From assembly GCA_963682055.1 (NCBI GenBank), contig OY821749.1:28589631-28653630 (forward strand): DNA of 64,000 nucleotides. Direction: 5' to 3'. The stretch is from Primula veris. Its lineage: Eukaryota; Streptophyta; Magnoliopsida; Ericales; Primulaceae. The position numbers and the translations under genes are program-made. Positions 44,818 to 55,909 of this stretch are shown in pieces. Below the pieces are notes generated by a model, which was not told the origin of the DNA, searched no databases, and was given only the letters and a program-made list of their open reading frames with translations. Each line of letters starts with the position of its first letter. The stretch's first letter is position 1.

Positions 44818-46060
44818 TATTATTTTTTTATTATTATTTTAATATGACTGATAAACGCAATGTGTATTTTCGATTTTTTTCATCGACTATAATAATGTAC
44901 GTATCTAATAAATGTTAACCATTTATAGTTTCGTCCACTCTTTATGGTTCTATAGAGTTCAATATGTGGACATCTTATCAATTACAAATTTATCATACGA
45001 AAGTTAGTTCGATAAATATTTGCAAAATAATAAATACGGTTAACATAAAACTTCTCAAAAATAAAAATCGATAATATCTACCTTATTTTACATAATCAAA
45101 AAAGGTAAAATTATTAATTTATTATCATATTGAATAATCGTAATGTCAATGTTCCAAAAATGATATATGCATCCCCTTTTCTATTTTGTGTTATATTTTC
45201 TCTCTCATCTACCGACATTAGTCTGAAATCACATCTGCCTGCATCTGCGATCCCGTCGGATTAAAAATACACCTCTCTATTATCAGTAAGAAATCTAAAC
45301 CATCTCTGATTTTCTCTCTCACTTGATCAACTTGTATTAACTAAGAATTTTGTGAATTAAATAATAAAATAGGTTTCCGTATTTCGTTTATAGTGTACTT
45401 TTAAGGATATAAATGTTTATTTTATTGATTGTAATCTTGTCACATAGCTAAAAGACGGGCACTTCCTGTCTGGGCTATACATATAAGATAGAGTAAAATT
45501 CTTGTTTGATATTTGTGTACATTGAAATTTACATCTTCATTTTAAGCGATGAATGACCGTTTGTTACAAGAGAAAACGTACTGTAACTAAAATTAGAAAA
45601 TAATAATATATGCATAATGACTATGAATTTTTCACCTTGTAAAAACTTTCATATTCTAATCATGCTAAGTAAATTCTTTTAGTTATGTTGAGAAAGCTTA
45701 CCATTGAATTAAGTAAAAAATTCAACATTTTTTCAAAAGGCTAAACATAAACAAAAACAATGGATGGGGGGAGTCACGAGAAGTATTCAAAACACATTAT
45801 TTTCATTAATACGGTGTATCTTTTGTATTTACGGCTTGTTGGTTTACCTTTTACCTTGTCTGTTATGTAATAATTTAGATATGATTTTATGTATATGAGG
45901 CATTGTGTATTATGTAACATTTGATTTTTTGGAAAGGACTCTTTTACTACTTGTACCCATTATTTATAATAATAATAAGTATTTAATTTTAAAAAAAAAA
46001 CACTTGTTGTCCTATGGATAATTTAAGATAAAGTTTGAGTATGGTAGTATGTGTGTGTAC
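43870..46060. other. AT-rich intergenic region
   Basis: No gene is supported. A stretch at about 44468-44625 is duplicated at 56558-56735. A TA-rich microsatellite lies at about 44773-44822. Confidence 0.5.
44468..44625. repeat. Dispersed duplicate of 56558-56735
   Basis: Both copies hold GACGAATTG near the left, then CCGTTGATTAGAGA, then GCTAGCCATTTAAACG, then a GAACTTGTTTCT(G/A)CCTACAC block, in the same order and orientation with different spacing. No coding content. They may be remnants of an old segmental duplication or of one mobile element. Confidence 0.6.
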
Positions 46061-46434
46061 GGGAAGCAGTGTCCCTGACTCTGAGTCAGGGTGACTCAGA
46101 ATCTAAAATTGCTAATAAAACGCTCAATTTTATTTTAATTGTCTTTGATTTTTAAAGTTAAAATTATGTAAAACTTACATAAACTTACAAATATAAAAAT
46201 AAACAACAAGCAACATTTTGTATCTATATATTATTATATTTACATATACATTTTTATAATATGTATGTATACTACATATATAATATTCAAAATTTTCAAA
46301 TAATAGTTATAACTTGATTTCATTGAATTATGCAAGTTTTACATAATTTTGACTTTAAAAATCAAAGACAATTAAAATAAAATTGAGCGTTTTATTAGCA
46401 ATTTTGGACTCTGAGAGTCAGGGACACTGCTTCC
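46061..46434. mobile_element. MITE-like element with long inverted ends
   Basis: The left end GGAAGCAGTGTCCCTGACTC is repeated in reverse complement at the right end (GAGTCAGGGACACTGCTTCC). Inside, TTGCTAATAAAACGCTCAAT and TTTTATTTTAATTGTCTTTG on the left pair with their complements on the right. Arms are over 120 nt with few differences, so the whole can fold into one hairpin. No ORF. Target duplication uncertain (GTGT on both sides). Confidence 0.8.
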
Positions 46435-47166
46435 GTGTATATATATATATATATATGAGAGTATATTTTAGGTTCTAATTAATTTAGTATTAATTAAAAA
46501 ACAAGATCTCTGTAGCTAAGAGGATGTAAAATTCTGTTGCAAATATCATGTCATATTTCTGAATAAGATGATGGATTTCTTTTAACTCTAAAGTGACTAA
46601 AGTGCTTTATGTTCAATTAAAACCAAGCCTTTCTCTATTTGAATCCTTGTAACCCATTCAATTCCCTCCCCAAGACACTGCTCATATATCTTTATAATTT
46701 TACCAATTGTTTGTGTAGTTTCTAACAATTAGATGTCGTTATTAGCGAGAAATACAATATGGCCACTATTTTCAGGCTTTGCTACAGCAAAAAAAAATTG
46801 GTTAAGGTACTTAGGGCTGCTTCATTTTCGAGAAGTAAAATATAGAAATTTAAAGACTTCTATTATTTTGTAGAAATGGTAGATGAGATTAACTACATGC
46901 TAGTTGCTATAATTAAAATTATACTTGCACAAGTTAAAATTTTAATTTTGTGTAAAACATTTTCGTAATTTTTTGATCTTAAAGAAATTAAATGCAACAC
47001 CAATGTTTGAACAATTAGTTGTTATACCTAATGTGTTTCATTTTGTTTATAAAAGAAAATACATGTTCTATTTTCACAGGTTGAGCACATCTACGTACCA
47101 TTCTACTTCACTTATCTTCCCCTACTCAGAAAATAATTGTAAGCATTTTTTTTTTAATTTAATGTT
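46435..47166. other. Intergenic region between MITE and LINE
   Basis: AT-rich, begins with a (TA)n run. No gene seen. Confidence 0.5.
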
Positions 47167-47183
47167 ATTATTTATATGTTACT
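47167..47183. repeat. Target-site duplication of the outer LINE, 3' side
   Basis: ATTATTTATATGTTACT, matching 54221-54237 (ATTATTTATATATAACT) with two differences. It directly abuts the T-run that is the LINE's poly(A) tail on the minus strand. Confidence 0.7.
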
Positions 47184-48241
47184 TTTTTTTAAGCAAGGAG
47201 ACAGTACCCCATTTTATATACATCAAACTTGAGACCTTACCCAGTTTCTACATTCACGCATAGACTAAGTCAGCTTATAAGCTGCTTTTGCAGAGTAACA
47301 CACCGGCAAACCTACACAGACAAAACTGAAAAATTTAGAAAAAAAACATAAAATTACAGTAGACCACTAAATTCTTCACTCATTGGGCTGCAATTTTAAT
47401 TCAAAATCAAAAGCCCTCTCTTCAAATCTCTTTTTGGCACATAGTCTTCAAAATCAGCAAGAAAACACGAATTTATTTCCTTTTAAAGTTTACAAATCCT
47501 TCTCTATCCAAGCAGTAAACTTCATAGACTCGTCTATATATGGCCTTACCATGCATTATTTCCTTCTAAAACATACTAAATCAATTAAATCGGAGTGATA
47601 GCTGCCAAAAACTTTTGGTGGTAGCTCATTCGCACCCTCATAGTTTAGCCAACTTCCATTTAGCCACATACTAGCCAAACTATCCGCAGTGGACTTTTGC
47701 TCTCTCCAAATATGCACCAAATTCATACTGACCATATTTTTTTTTTAATTCAAATGAGCGATACTCCTCCGTCTTAGATTGTATTAAAAGATTGGGGCCT
47801 TACCCATATTACAATGAAATCATAGACCAAACTAAAACAGGTTATAGAAAAAGCAAACTAATTACAGACACTAGACATGCCTTAGTTTTCAGCCAAACAA
47901 GACTTAAAAGTTGCAGAAAAAAATAGTGGATAAACAAAAGGAGACATTCCCACTTTTCAGCTTAGGCAACTACTATGTACCCAAAAGAGACACCACCATC
48001 CTCTTAATGCTCTTGTTCAATCTTGAAGTGATTCAGCTTTTAGCATATTTACCTCATTTTTCAACGCATGAAAGAAGAAATAGAGGTAAATATATGTCGG
48101 AAGAATCTTTTGCTGTAAAAAAATCAACACTCCTTATTTGCCAAATTGGCAAAGTTCGCTTTTCACTAACATGAAATACATGCAGCGAGGCACACATTGA
48201 ACGCAAACAGTAGCCCATTAATCTTTCTTCCCAATGGCCAT

Positions 48242-51200
48242 TTATTTTCTTCTAAAATAGACAAAACCCAACTTGTCAATTTGCATCAGCCCAAACACTT
48301 TTGGCGGCAGCTCACAATTTTCAAAAAAAGTGCCACATTTTCCATTCATTCCTTCTTTAGCAAGACAATCCGCCACCATATTTTTCTCCCTCCAAACCTG
48401 GTTTATTTCTACCCCAATCAACTCCATTAAGTTCAGAATATCTTCCCATATATTTTCATACATCAAATGTATTTTACCTTTATTCTTCCATCAAATTTCA
48501 AGCAACTTTAAATCTACTTCTACTTCCAAGTCATAAAAGCTTAAACTAAAGCAGATTTGTAGCCCATATAGTAGTGACATTATCTCAGCTTCCAAAGCAG
48601 ATACGCATTTTAACTTGCATGAAAAAGCCATTATCATAGTGCCTGTGCTATTTCTCAAGATACCACCACCTCCAGCATTTTCATCCCCTCTTTTAAAAGC
48701 TCCATCTATATTTAATTTTAATTTGCCAGTAGGAGGGAACTTCCACTTCAAAGCTTTACATTTTTTAATTTTGCAAGGTAGAATATATATTTTTAAGTTC
48801 AACAACACCTGCTTATTAAAGACAGCCATCACTCTTTTGGGCTTAATATTCCCTCCAGTTCAATCAACCATTTTTTGATCTTTATAATGATATTTTCGCT
48901 CTTCATATCCTCTTCCTTATGCTTATCATTCAATTTACTTATCCAGATTTCCCAAATAATCAGAAAAGGAACAACACAACCAACATTTCCATCTGAGTGG
49001 AGCCTTTGAACTTGTTACACTAGTCATTTATCAAATCTTTCCAAAGTTTCTCTTCATTGTACTTGAAACCAAAATTTTCACAGAAATACTTCTATACTTC
49101 CATGCTAATCTCACTTCTTCCAAACAAGTGATCAGTGGAGTCAGTTTTATGCTTTTTACAGCAAGAACATTTTGAAGCCAAAGCAATACCAAAACGCTTA
49201 AAATCTTCATCTAATTTCACACCTTTATTTCACAATTTTCAAACAAAAGCGGATATTTTTAGAGGTAGTAGTTTGTTCCAAATGAATTTAGCCATAGGCC
49301 ATTTACCTCTTTTTTCTTTATAGTATTCCCAAGCTTCTTTTACAGAAAAACTACCATCACTGCTCAATGGCCAAAATCTTTTATCGAATCCATCTCTTAA
49401 CTTGATATTGTACTCAGCTAGTTTAGTTATCAACATATCACCACCAAGATGTTGAATCATCTCTTCTTTAAGACCCCCATTTCTATCAAAGAACTGATTG
49501 AGAAGCAAGTCTTTTTTTGTCACTCCACTAAAATAGTGAGGAGCTTGCTTCCCCATCCAATTTTCATAACAAAATCTCATTGATCCTTTTTTGATCAACC
49601 ATATACTATTCTTTACCAAATCCTCAAAAAAAACAACCAAGAATTTCCAGGAGCTTGAATGTCAACCCATTATTTTAGGATTAGCCCAATTCATATTCTT
49701 AGAGATATATTTTTGGTGCATAAAACGTGCCCACATTGTATCTTCCGTAAGCAGTCTCCAACTTAATTTGGCATGTAAAGATTTCATTACTTCATTTAAA
49801 CTTCTCACACTTATACCCCCTTCATCGATAGGTCTAGCCATCTTACTCCAAACAATCCAGTGGTGATTATTCTTCCCATCAGTTGAGCCCCAATAGAAGT
49901 TAGAGAAAATACCCTCTATTTTATTAATAGTAGCTTGTGGGGGATTTAATACTGAGAGTAGGTAAATTGGCATGGTTGTCAAAACATGCCTTATTAATGT
50001 AATTTTTCCTCCAATTGTGAGCAATTGGCCTTTTCAGCTAGCCACTTTGTTGTTGATCTTTAGTATCAAATCTTCATACATTTTAGTGCTGAGTTTAGCA
50101 TAGTGAAGTAGAATTCCCAGATAAGGAGTGGGAAAAGTCCCTTCACAAAATCCAGTTGTCTTGGCTATAATTTCTGTTCTTGTGCTTGTAGAATCATGGG
50201 TGAGAAAAATGCTCTTAGAGGCATTAAGAAGCTGCCCAGAGCACCTTTCATAATCATGAATAAAAAGCATCAATCTGTCTAGGCTTCTTTTGCTTCCATT
50301 TATGAAAATTAACACATCATCAGCAAATAACATATGAGAGACTTGCTCACATCTAGCAGGAATCTGATAGGGAAGAATTTCACCATTTGTGACTAAATTT
50401 ATCAAAGCCCTACTAAACACCTCCTCAGATATAACAAAAAGAAGAGAGGACAAGCGATCTCCTTGCTTCAATCCTCTACTAGATTGAAAAAAGCCAGTCA
50501 TTCCTCCATTAATGCTCACTGAATAAAAAGCATTCGACACACACTTCATTATTAGCCCAGTTCAATCTTCATCAAAACCAAATCTTCTCATAACTTTTTT
50601 TAAAAAGTTCCAATCCACTCTATCAAAAGCCTTTGTCATATCAAGCTTAAAAAGTACATTATCACTTCTACATTTCACATTCATATGTCTAACCATCTCT
50701 TGAGATAGCATAATACAATCGGTAATCATTCGTCCATTTACAAAGCCATGCTGATTTTTAGAAATAATTTTAGACATAATAAGAACAAACCTATTAGTCA
50801 AAATCTTGGAGAGAATCTTATAGGTTACTTGACATAAACTAATTGGCCTAAATTGCCCAAAGTTATTAGGAGAATCAACTTTAGGAATTAAGACAATTAG
50901 GACAGCATTCCAAGACTTTGGGACATTGCTGTAATGAAAGAAATCAATTATAGCTTCAAGCAGATCATATTTTTTAATATCCCAGCAAAACGTATAGAAA
51001 GATGCAGAGAAACCATCCACACCTGGGACAGAATCAATTGGTGTAGAGAAAGTTGCTTCTTTTAATTCCTCCAGATTTGACAACTTTTTCAGCATATTAT
51101 TGTCCTCATCACTCACAAGATCTGGAATAACTTTTAACAAATCCTCATTATAGAATGTTTCTTCTGCAGATAGGTGCTTATGAAAATGAGCCACAACTTC

Positions 51201-52363
51201 GTCTTTTATTTCATTAGTATCCTCAGTTGCAGTTCCATCGTTTTTATCAATCTTGCTAATCACAGCTTTTTTCCTTTTATATTTCATCATTTGATGAAAG
51301 AAATTAGTATTTCTATCACCCTATTGCAACCATTTAATTCTTACTTTCTGTTTAACAAAAATCTCTTCTTCTAGTATGAAATTGTTATATCTAGCAAGAC
51401 AGTTTTTATACTTTGCCACTGTGCTTCTGTCAAAATCAGATTCTACCTTCTTCTCCCAGTATAGTAGCTCATCTCTTAAATTAGCTACATTGCTGAACAC
51501 GTTTTCAAAAACTTATTTATTCCACTTTTTAAGGCATACTCTAAGTCTTTTCAATTTCATTGAAAAATTGACCATTCCTGAAGCATAGCAGGGATCCTTC
51601 CAGTTTTGTGTCATTATAGAAAATGTTCATTCTTGGTCCAAGCTCTTTGAAACTTAAAAGGGCAAGGCCCCCCGTTCTTAAAAAATTTAGGAGACAGAAG
51701 TAAAGGGGCATGATCTGACACATTTCTATTCAAATGTGTGAGCTCATAACTCATTTCAACAATCCATTTTGAATTTATAAGAGCTCTATCTAACCTTTCC
51801 AGAATAGCTTCTCCTTTATTAATCCTACACCAGGTATATCTAGAGCTAGAAAAATTCATATCACAAAGGCCACAAAGCTGATACATTTCATTAAAATCAT
51901 CCATATCCACCAAACCTCTTCCTTTTCCTCCCAACTTTTCTCCTTCATTTCTAATAGTATTAAAATCCTCAATAACCATCCAAGAAACTGAGTCTTGTGC
52001 CATATCGATTAGATCCTTCCATAATTCTCTTCTTTCCCCATATATACATTTAGCATAGATCCAAGATAGAAAAACTGTCTTATTCTCAATTTCAGTAGAG
52101 ACAGTGAGCATTTGACTAGTAGAGAACTCCTTCTTAATGTTTACACTTTCTTTAAACAAACACCATATTTTTCCTTTCTCCGTTTCGTTGGTAATAATAC
52201 CATCCATACCCAACTTCTTCATTATTTTACCAGCTTTATCTTCTTTAATAAAAGGCTCTAACAAGACAACCACCTTGTTATTATAGGTTTTAACATACTT
52301 ACTTAGCTGAGAGAGTGAAGCAATATTTGCCACCCCTCTAATATTCCAAATGAGCATACTCAT
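48242..52363 (-). pseudogene. LINE ORF2: endonuclease, reverse transcriptase, zinc-binding region, RNase H (decayed)
   Basis: Begins MSMLIWNIRGVANIASLSQL at 52363. The APE-type endonuclease has ERLDRALINSKW and SDHAPLLLSP, but the expected GDFN reads EDFN (VIEDFNTIRN), a damaged active site. After a frame change the reverse transcriptase shows FRPISLCQVTYKILSKIL, NQHGFVNGRMITDCIMLSQE, KLDMTKAFDRVDWNFLKKVM and the catalytic MLFADDVLIF. The zinc-binding region (SVKEAWEYYKEKRGKWPMAK) and, in another frame, RNase H (KLNIDGAFKRGDENAGGGG, VWREKNMVADCLAKEG) follow. In-frame stops include TGA at 50562-50564 and others near 50031, 49660 and 48490. ORF2 would nick DNA and prime reverse transcription from the cut; this copy cannot. 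Confidence 0.88.
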
Positions 52364-53275
52364 CTAGACTTTTTAGTGTTTTTCCCTTTTCTAGTAGCTA
52401 TACTAGCAGGGGTGTAAACCTTGGCTTTTTTCCTTTTTATTTTTTCTACTTTGACAGGTGAAAGCATACTTTCGGAAGAGAAACCACTCTTTTCCTCTTC
52501 AGATTCATAGTTGTCTTCCACACAAGAGTCAATGTTCAACCTATCCATAAGTTGCGCAAAAGAGTTCTGAACAAGGATTTGCTCATCAAAAATCTCTTCT
52601 ATAATGATGTTACTTGACCTCTTGTGGTTCTTCTTAATAGTTTCAAACATATTATCATTGTTTTTTCTACTGTAATCTCCTCTCTCCCCCTGTATAGTCT
52701 TAGACACAGATCTGGTGGGAGGGGATAAATGAGATATTTTAGTCTTCTCTTGCATAAAATATCCCTTTTCCCTATCACCATTTCTCCCTAAAACCGTACA
52801 GGTAGTTTCCTCCATATTCCTATTAGATTTTTCATTGGCATTAGTAATCTCATTCACAAGACTGGTCTTCTCTTGCACAGCGGTGTAATGAGAACCTTCT
52901 GCAATCAAATCTTTAATAGAATTAGAGCCGAAGCTATTCTTCTCCTTCCACCCAAACTCATACCAATTTTTCTTGTAGATCACCAAGGCGTTCTCAGTGT
53001 CTCTAACTCTAGAGCACTCTTCATCACAGATTAAAGCTTTTTTTCCTTTCCTTTTTTCTACAGCAACTTTTATATACTCCCCAAAATTGACATTATTCCA
53101 TTTTTTTTATTAATATCCTCCTCATTTACAGGCTTTTTAGGTCTATAAACCTGTTTTATTTTAGATTCATTCTTCCAGCCACTAGTTTTCTTCCGGTCTG
53201 CAATACTATTATAGTCTTTATCTTCCTTTTTATACTCCTCCTTCTTAGCATTCTTACCAGCATAACCTCTCTTGC
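52360..53275 (-). pseudogene. LINE ORF1 (gag-like), C-terminal part
   Basis: From the insertion point, basic and polar sequence: RGYAGKNAKKEEYKKEDKDY then KIKQVYRPKKPVNEEDINK. A run of eight A near 53100 changes the frame, and the reading resumes as EKRKGKKALICDEECSRV and NWYEFGWKEKNSFGSN, ending AKVYTPASIATRKGKNTKK at 52360. LINE ORF1 proteins bind element RNA. The N-terminus is missing, so it is not functional. Confidence 0.65.
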
Positions 53276-54220
53276 TCATACTTACCATATCTAGCAATTT
53301 ATTGGTATCATATAAATTCCAAAAATGTATGAGAACATTAGATCTCTTTTTATGCCACTCTACCAAAAGTTTACAGTCTACCTCCACAAGAATGTTCTCC
53401 AACCTTAAAACATAACATATTTTCAAGCCATATAATAGCGACTTAACTTCAGCTTCAAGAGGACTAGTACATTTCAAGTGAACGCTATAGGCTATAAGCA
53501 TTTTGCCTTTTTCATCTCTAATAATTCCTCCTCCTCCAGCACAATCTGATTATGTATTAAAAGCACCATCTGTATTTAGTTTTAGCTTACCAGATGGTGG
53601 CATTAACCACTTCACATGTATGATAACCTTGAGCTTACATGGGGTTTCTAAACATTCAAAGAGTGAAGAACTAGCTTCTGAAAGGGTTTAACAATTTTAT
53701 TAGGTTTTATCTTCACATCTAGTTCAAGGATCCACTTCTTTACTTTGGCTATAATATTTCCTGCAGTCATTTCTTTTTCATTGAATTTATAATCAACTTT
53801 AGAAATCCAGATTTCCCACAATATCAAAAAAGCGGTCAAGATAGCTATATAATCCAATTGAGTTTTACCACTCATATGCATGCACCATTTCATTACAAAA
53901 TCTCTCCAACCCATATTTTTAGCATAGCTAATCCAAAATACTCCACAGAAATGGGTCCAAACTTTTTTAGCTATGCCTCCAGCCCAGAACAAATGTTCAC
54001 AGAAATTCTCTTAAGGTTTAACACAACAGGAACATTTAGAAGCCAGAGAGATCCCCATTTTTTTAACATCTCCATCGAAGTTAATACTTTTCCTCCAAAG
54101 TTTCCACACAAAAATAGCAATTTTAGAGGGTAAAATTGGGTTGCAAACATACTTTGCCATATTCCACTTTGTTCTCTTCCTTCTAGTTCTTTCAAAGGCA
54201 AGCTTAGCAGTCAAAACTCC

Positions 54221-54237
54221 ATTATTTATATATAACT
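54221..54237. repeat. Target-site duplication of the outer LINE, 5' side
   Basis: ATTATTTATATATAACT, the partner of 47167-47183. It marks the 5'-truncation point of the outer LINE at 54220. Confidence 0.7.
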
Positions 54238-54841
54238 TGTTACATTTGAAATTATTTTAATAAATGATATATTCTTTCCATTTTTTTTGGCATTACCATC
54301 CTACAAACTGGGAAAAAAAAAAGAAACAATTAAAAACCAAAAATTAATTCCGAATACTGGAAACGGGTGGGGATTGGGGTGATGCGGTAACTGATCTCAT
54401 AGAGAGCTAGGCTGGTACCTATTGTTCCTGGTGTTTCTCTTCCTGTGTTATTTAAAGGAAACTATTCTATATGTTGCTATATGATACTGTATAATACGAG
54501 AATCATGCTTGATGTACAAGTTTCTGCTTGGTTCTACATATTGGTAACTAATAGAAATCGAGAAAATATTATCTGAAAAACGTTGTTTTCTTAGAAAACA
54601 TGGAACTGGTTTCTTATTCCTCTTCTTGCGGACATCACATGGGAAAGAAAACTCTTTCCTACTTTAGGCTGTATTTGTTTCATAGTAAAAATTTTACAAG
54701 CGGAAAATATTTTCGTGGGTTTCAAGTAGGAACGAAAGTCTTGAGTCCAAATATAAATTGTTACATAGACCCTATATAAAATTAAAAAATCGTTAATAAT
54801 ACATTGATCATAAAATAACTAAATTTATTCACTACAGTAAC
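54238..54841 (+). promoter_or_regulatory. Upstream region of the F-box/kelch gene with TATA box
   Basis: No ORF of note. TATATAAA at 54773-54780 lies 62 bp before the ATG at 54842, a plausible TATA box. A piece beginning AGGCTGTATTTGTTTC near 54666 resembles the ends of small hAT MITEs, but no partner end was found. Confidence 0.55.
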
Positions 54842-55909
54842 ATGGCTCTTATTCCGGGGCTACACGATGTCCAAGCATTTCAAATCCTAATCGGGTTGCC
54901 TTATGAAGATCTCAAGAGAATGAGAAACGTGTGTCATCCGTGGAGGGCTGAGATGGGAAGCCCTGATTTTTACAGATCAAGACGAGCCCTAGGATTGACC
55001 CAACCCACCATAGTTGTGGTTCAACGTTGGGAAGACCCTTCGATGATGCACATTTATCCCAACCACTTTGACGCGAGCATATTTAGAATTGCTTTTTTTA
55101 GACAAAATGAAGATTGTTGGTCGTATCTGAAATATATCCCAGAATACCCCAAAAGTTTTCCACCTTACTGCACTATCGTAGGAGTTCGTAACGAAATTGT
55201 TGTCCTTGGAGGACAAGACCCAAATAATTGCGAAATGAACCTGGATTCAGTTTTTGTATATAATTTCTTTTCGGGTGAGTGGAGACGTGGCGCAAGCATG
55301 CCCGACCAGAGCCGGATATTGCACTTCGGATGTTGTTCAGATTCTGAAGACATAGTTTATGTTGTGGGTGGCTCAGATGAGAGTGGTATAAAAACTAGAT
55401 CCGTTATGGCATATGACGTGACACAAGATAATTGGACAAGACTACCTGATATGACCAAGGCTCGAGAAAAGTGCCAGGTAACATTTCGCCAAGGGAAGCT
55501 GCATGTGATCCATGAATACAACATGTGTTACGGTACAATCAAGATAGATTTAGATATACTAGACGTGAGAGAAAGGCGTTGGGAATCTTCGGTAACAGAG
55601 AATGGTGTTTGCGAAGGAATATATGTGGACGACATAGATAAGGGCATGTATAAGTGTTGTTTGGAAAGTCGGGAGATTTTCAAGAGAGAGGGCTCTACGT
55701 GGAATGTTATGACAAACCTACCAGAAAAAGTAGAAGGCGTCTATTTTTCGACTATGTGGGAGAATAAACTAATGGTAATGTGTTCAGTTGAGTTCGATAC
55801 GGTTGAATGTTTAACGGTTGATCTGAAGACGCTTGTGTGGAGTAAGTTGGATAAGGTCCCTGCCGAATATACTCAAAATATTATGTCGGGTTGTTACCTG
55901 GAAATGTGA
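54842..55909 (+). CDS. F-box/kelch-repeat protein, KMD/KFB-like
   Basis: Single exon of 355 aa starting MALIPGLHDVQAFQILIGLP. Most like the Arabidopsis KISS ME DEADLY / KFB group (At1g80440, At1g15670 type), which begins ELIPNLPDDVA and is likewise intronless and about 350 aa. The F-box (residues 3-45) keeps PYEDLKRMRNVCHPWRAE but lacks the usual LPDD. Kelch-type blocks follow: VVLGGQDPNN, DSVFVYNFFSGEWRRGASMP, FGCCSDSEDIVYVVGGSDES, SVMAYDVTQDNWTRLPDM. It ends with the family-type NIMSGCYLEM. Relatives direct SCF ubiquitin ligases to type-B response regulators or phenylalanine ammonia-lyase. Which substrate applies here cannot be told. The frame is intact. The weakened F-box and a lost glycine pair in the third kelch unit (HVIHEYNM where VIGGY is usual) suggest a diverged paralog. 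Confidence 0.88.
   Translation: MALIPGLHDVQAFQILIGLPYEDLKRMRNVCHPWRAEMGSPDFYRSRRALGLTQPTIVVVQRWEDPSMMHIYPNHFDASIFRIAFFRQNEDCWSYLKYIPEYPKSFPPYCTIVGVRNEIVVLGGQDPNNCEMNLDSVFVYNFFSGEWRRGASMPDQSRILHFGCCSDSEDIVYVVGGSDESGIKTRSVMAYDVTQDNWTRLPDMTKAREKCQVTFRQGKLHVIHEYNMCYGTIKIDLDILDVRERRWESSVTENGVCEGIYVDDIDKGMYKCCLESREIFKREGSTWNVMTNLPEKVEGVYFSTMWENKLMVMCSVEFDTVECLTVDLKTLVWSKLDKVPAEYTQNIMSGCYLEM

Larger units (their letters stand above)
47738..53275 (-). mobile_element. Inner (younger) LINE, 5.5 kb, inserted in the outer LINE
   Basis: Bounded by a 15-bp target duplication in the outer LINE's RNase H region: 53276-53290 (TCATACTTACCATAT) and 47723-47737 (TCATACTGACCATAT), one mismatch. The poly(A) tail is the T-run at 47738-47746. 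Minus-strand order: C-terminal part of ORF1, ORF2 endonuclease, reverse transcriptase, zinc-binding region, RNase H, 3' UTR. The start lies within ORF1, so this copy is also 5'-truncated. It is related to the outer copy: both end NELPPKVFG- or CELPPKVFG-like, then FRRK. Confidence 0.88.
47184..54220 (-). mobile_element. Outer (older) LINE, 5'-truncated, split by a second LINE
   Basis: Element sequence occupies 54220-53276 and resumes at 47722-47184, minus strand. The first part encodes the zinc-binding end of ORF2 (FERTRRKRTKWNMAKYV onward, with a CSCCV cluster) and the start of RNase H (KCTSPLEAEVKSLLYGLKIC). The second part encodes the RNase H end (HIWREQKSTADSLASMW, NELPPKVFG, CFRRK) and a 3' UTR with poly(A). 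Its own target duplications are 47167-47183 and 54221-54237. The original insertion was about 1.5 kb, truncated at the 5' end as LINE copies often are. Several stop codons and frame changes show it is dead. Confidence 0.85.

Noticed and set aside
53070..53501. Apparent RNase H-ORF1 fusion protein
   Set aside because: It is the junction of two LINEs; the 15-bp target duplication at 53276-53290 shows where the inner element begins.
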